Positions 37,818 to 39,737 of a stretch of DNA of 39,737 nt are shown here, in pieces. The notes below the pieces were generated by a model. That model was not told where the DNA came from and did not search any database. It saw nothing but the letters and a program-made list of their open reading frames with translations. How positions within the stretch are numbered: the first letter of the stretch is position 1; each line of letters opens with the position of its first letter. A program made the position numbers and the translations under genes. The DNA lies in the NCBI GenBank assembly GCA_043819035.1, contig JBDRFD010000013.1, forward strand, positions 1-39,737. The letters are read 5' to 3'. The DNA is from UBA2144 sp043819035. Its GTDB lineage: Bacteria > Patescibacteriota > Gracilibacteria > Peribacterales > Peribacteraceae.

Positions 37818-39737
37818 TGGTCGGTTAGGGTTGTCTTAAGAGTGTCGAGTTGGGTGGTATTAAGGATACTTAGTAGATCTTCATCTGATGCCTCCCGAAT
37901 CCTTTCCACCGACCCAAATCTCTCCAGCAGCTCCTTCTTCGTCTTCTCCCCAATTCCCGGCACATCATCGAGTGCGGATTTGGTAGCTGCTTTATGTCCT
38001 TTCTTCTCACGTAATTTATTTGCGAATCGATGTGCTTCATTTCTAAGCCGTATTAATAAGAATTTAGATTGTGAATCTTTGTCAAAGGGGATTGGATGGG
38101 ATGAACCAGGAATAAAAATCTCCTCCTCACGTTTAGCAAGTCCAATAACGGGAATTTCAAGTTGGAGTATTTTCAAAACAGAAACAGCGGTTGAGACTTG
38201 CCCCTTTCCACCGTCGATGACTAGGAGGTCAGGGCGCGCGATAAGTGATGCATCGGATTTGCTCTGCTTTGGATCAAACATCACAACTACATGTGGTTCT
38301 TTTAATCGTGCCTCCAAGGCTGCAGTTTCTTCTGCCAGTTTTTTGGGCGCTGAGCTTATGGTTCGAAAGCCGATTTCACTGTAATACTCCGAGAGAGCAG
38401 TACGACAACCTGCGTATACTTTCTTCTTTTCTTTTGAAAGTTGTTTTCTGCAAAGAAATTGCCCAAGTTTCTGTCCGCGAAAGTCCGGATGCACCCACAC
38501 GGACATGAGCTCGTTTATCCCGTCTTTACGTTTATAAATTCGTGCGCAGGCAATAATCTTATCCTCTTTGCGTGCGACCAAGAAAGCTTTGTGGTCTACA
38601 TCCAAAAAACTGAGCGTGTCGTCATTTTTTATAATTTCCTCCAATGTCTCCGTTTCTGCCTTCCGTGCTTTACCGAAAGTGACTCCCTTTTTCTTCCACT
38701 TCTTCTCTTCCTCTTTAATGTTTTGTGTAAGGTACTTGAGTCGGCGAGAAAGGACTTCACTCAGTGCTTTGTAATCATCAATCTCACCATCTTTCAAGGT
38801 CCGGATAGTGAAGGAGCGATACTGATCGGAAGCTGCCTTCCCATTTTTTGCGACCACCATGCTTCCAACGGTTTCTGTGCCACCCAAATGCGAGATGTCG
38901 TAGCATTCTATGCGCTTGGGTTTTTCGTCTAGTTCAAGCGATTCTTTGAGCTCCTCGAGTGCCGTTTCAATATTCGCAGCAGCCGTTTCCCACTTGGTTT
39001 CCATCTGCTTCATCTTCTCCTGTGCATTTTTCTCTGCGAGAATCAGGAGCTTTGACTTTTTACCTCGCTCGGGGATTCTGAGCTCAACTTTCTTTTGACG
39101 TTGGTCTTCCAGCCACTTGTTAAGGAGCACATGTTCTTCCAGTTCTTCTCCGACAACGATCACATCGGGTATGTCCGGAGTCGTTGAGTAGTACTGCGGA
39201 ATAAATTGCGCGAGTGCTTCGCAAATATCTTCCGCTTCTCCTGCAAGCACCAGGCTCAGCTCATCAATAAGTTTTCCTCCGCGCACTTTAAAGAGGACGA
39301 CGAGTGCTTTCCCGTTCACTACGGCCATGCCGAGGATGTCGGTATCTTCATCAGAAGTATCGGAAACAAGTTGGCGCTCCATTTGCTCGATGGATTGGAG
39401 AGTGTTACGGAAGTTAGCGGCCTTCTCGAACTTCTTATCAGCTGCCGTTTGGTGCATCTTCTTGGTAAGTCTCTCGATCGCTGTTTTGCGCTTTCCTTTG
39501 AGAAAATCGGAGATATTGTTGATCGTGGAATTATACTCTTTTTGTGACAGTACTCCTTTACACAGCCCGCAACACTCTCCGATTTGAAATTCCAAGCAAG
39601 GTTGTGAGTCTTCATTAAAAACGGTTGAAGGGTCTCCTCCTTTTGCAACTGCGCGGTTGAGCGCTTCGAGTGACTTCTTGCACGCTTTGTATGGGAAGAC
39701 CGTGTGCAGCATGTCCATTGTCTTTCGGATATTGTCA
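37811..39737 (-). CDS. uvrC: Excinuclease ABC subunit C with inserted GNAT-like domain (5' end outside window)
   Basis: UvrC makes both incisions in nucleotide excision repair. The frame is open to the window edge, so the GIY-YIG N-terminus is missing; 641 residues are visible. Numbered from the ATG at 39718: cluster cysteines near FPYKACKK and CLEFQIGECCGLCKG (12-54), UVR motif (81-113), and the RNase H-like nuclease with ECYDISHLGGTETVGSMVV (271-289) and DLLVIDGGKGQV (497-508), HRFANKLR (563-570), then a C-terminal HhH (DDVPGIGEKTKKELLERFGS). Between the two halves of the nuclease, about 345-490 (nt 38250-38686) is an insertion. It contains FLVARKEDKIIACARIYKRK, LMSVWVHPDFRGQKLGQFLC and YSEIGFRTISSAP, the motifs of a GNAT acetyltransferase. 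Catalytic UvrC residues appear intact. Confidence 0.9.
   Translation of the reverse strand, partial: DNIRKTMDMLHTVFPYKACKKSLEALNRAVAKGGDPSTVFNEDSQPCLEFQIGECCGLCKGVLSQKEYNSTINNISDFLKGKRKTAIERLTKKMHQTAADKKFEKAANFRNTLQSIEQMERQLVSDTSDEDTDILGMAVVNGKALVVLFKVRGGKLIDELSLVLAGEAEDICEALAQFIPQYYSTTPDIPDVIVVGEELEEHVLLNKWLEDQRQKKVELRIPERGKKSKLLILAEKNAQEKMKQMETKWETAAANIETALEELKESLELDEKPKRIECYDISHLGGTETVGSMVVAKNGKAASDQYRSFTIRTLKDGEIDDYKALSEVLSRRLKYLTQNIKEEEKKWKKKGVTFGKARKAETETLEEIIKNDDTLSFLDVDHKAFLVARKEDKIIACARIYKRKDGINELMSVWVHPDFRGQKLGQFLCRKQLSKEKKKVYAGCRTALSEYYSEIGFRTISSAPKKLAEETAALEARLKEPHVVVMFDPKQSKSDASLIARPDLLVIDGGKGQVSTAVSVLKILQLEIPVIGLAKREEEIFIPGSSHPIPFDKDSQSKFLLIRLRNEAHRFANKLREKKGHKAATKSALDDVPGIGEKTKKELLERFGSVERIREASDEDLLSILNTTQLDTLKTTLTDHC

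Overview
The window looks like a chromosome segment of a Patescibacteria (CPR) bacterium, most plausibly of the Peregrinibacteria/Peribacteria side. The reasons are a SecD carrying an internal parvulin domain, many SD-less starts, short palindromic repeats between genes, a giant SLH surface protein and many families without obvious names. UGA works as a stop throughout, which argues against the recoded Gracilibacteria/Absconditabacteria. The lineage is inference; no rRNA is present.

Region 1 (1-19.1 kb) reads as host chromosome. It holds a partial secreted-type protein, secD-ppiC with a lipoprotein that resembles the SecD head domain, a sugar-nucleotide transferase with an in-frame GC-rich repeat insertion, a truncated-looking polyprenyl-sugar-transferase relative, an HEFGH metalloprotease, rlmD, a GT-C/TPR membrane glycosyltransferase, a SLOG-like gene flanked by an intact and a broken SRAP-like gene, and a 1943-residue SLH-anchored surface protein. 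Three copies of a palindromic repeat (TCTGAACCGCAGAT...) lie between genes here; I saw none after 19 kb.

Region 2 (19.1-33.7 kb) is an apparent integrated element bounded by an 83-bp direct repeat made of tRNA-Glu(CTC) plus its -10 box. At the left end the tRNA is intact; at the right end the copy has a broken 3' half and is followed by a further tRNA 3' remnant interrupted by about 40 bp. The element carries a large serine recombinase whose last codons are read antisense through the tRNA, a 53-aa ORF, a Rep_trans-like rolling-circle initiator, an XRE repressor, small membrane proteins, a DUF4145 protein and three related short ORFs. Its right part holds a three-gene module with clear Shine-Dalgarno sites (double-HTH basic protein, unknown protein, GHKL ATPase with Ig-like domains) and a 1130-aa protein behind a look-alike promoter.

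Region 3 (33.8-37.2 kb) is an operon of an SF2 helicase and two proteins built from about eight tandem 73-residue HTH-like units, the second interrupted by an apparent -1 frameshift at T TTT TTC. Region 4 (37.2 kb to the end) returns to housekeeping-type genes: a PH-domain membrane protein and the 3' part of uvrC, whose nuclease domain contains an inserted GNAT acetyltransferase-like domain.

The best candidates for an undescribed system are the GHKL/Ig module with the 1130-aa protein, and the helicase plus tandem-repeat operon. Both sit in or next to a tRNA-targeted integrative element, as defence or element-maintenance cargo often does.
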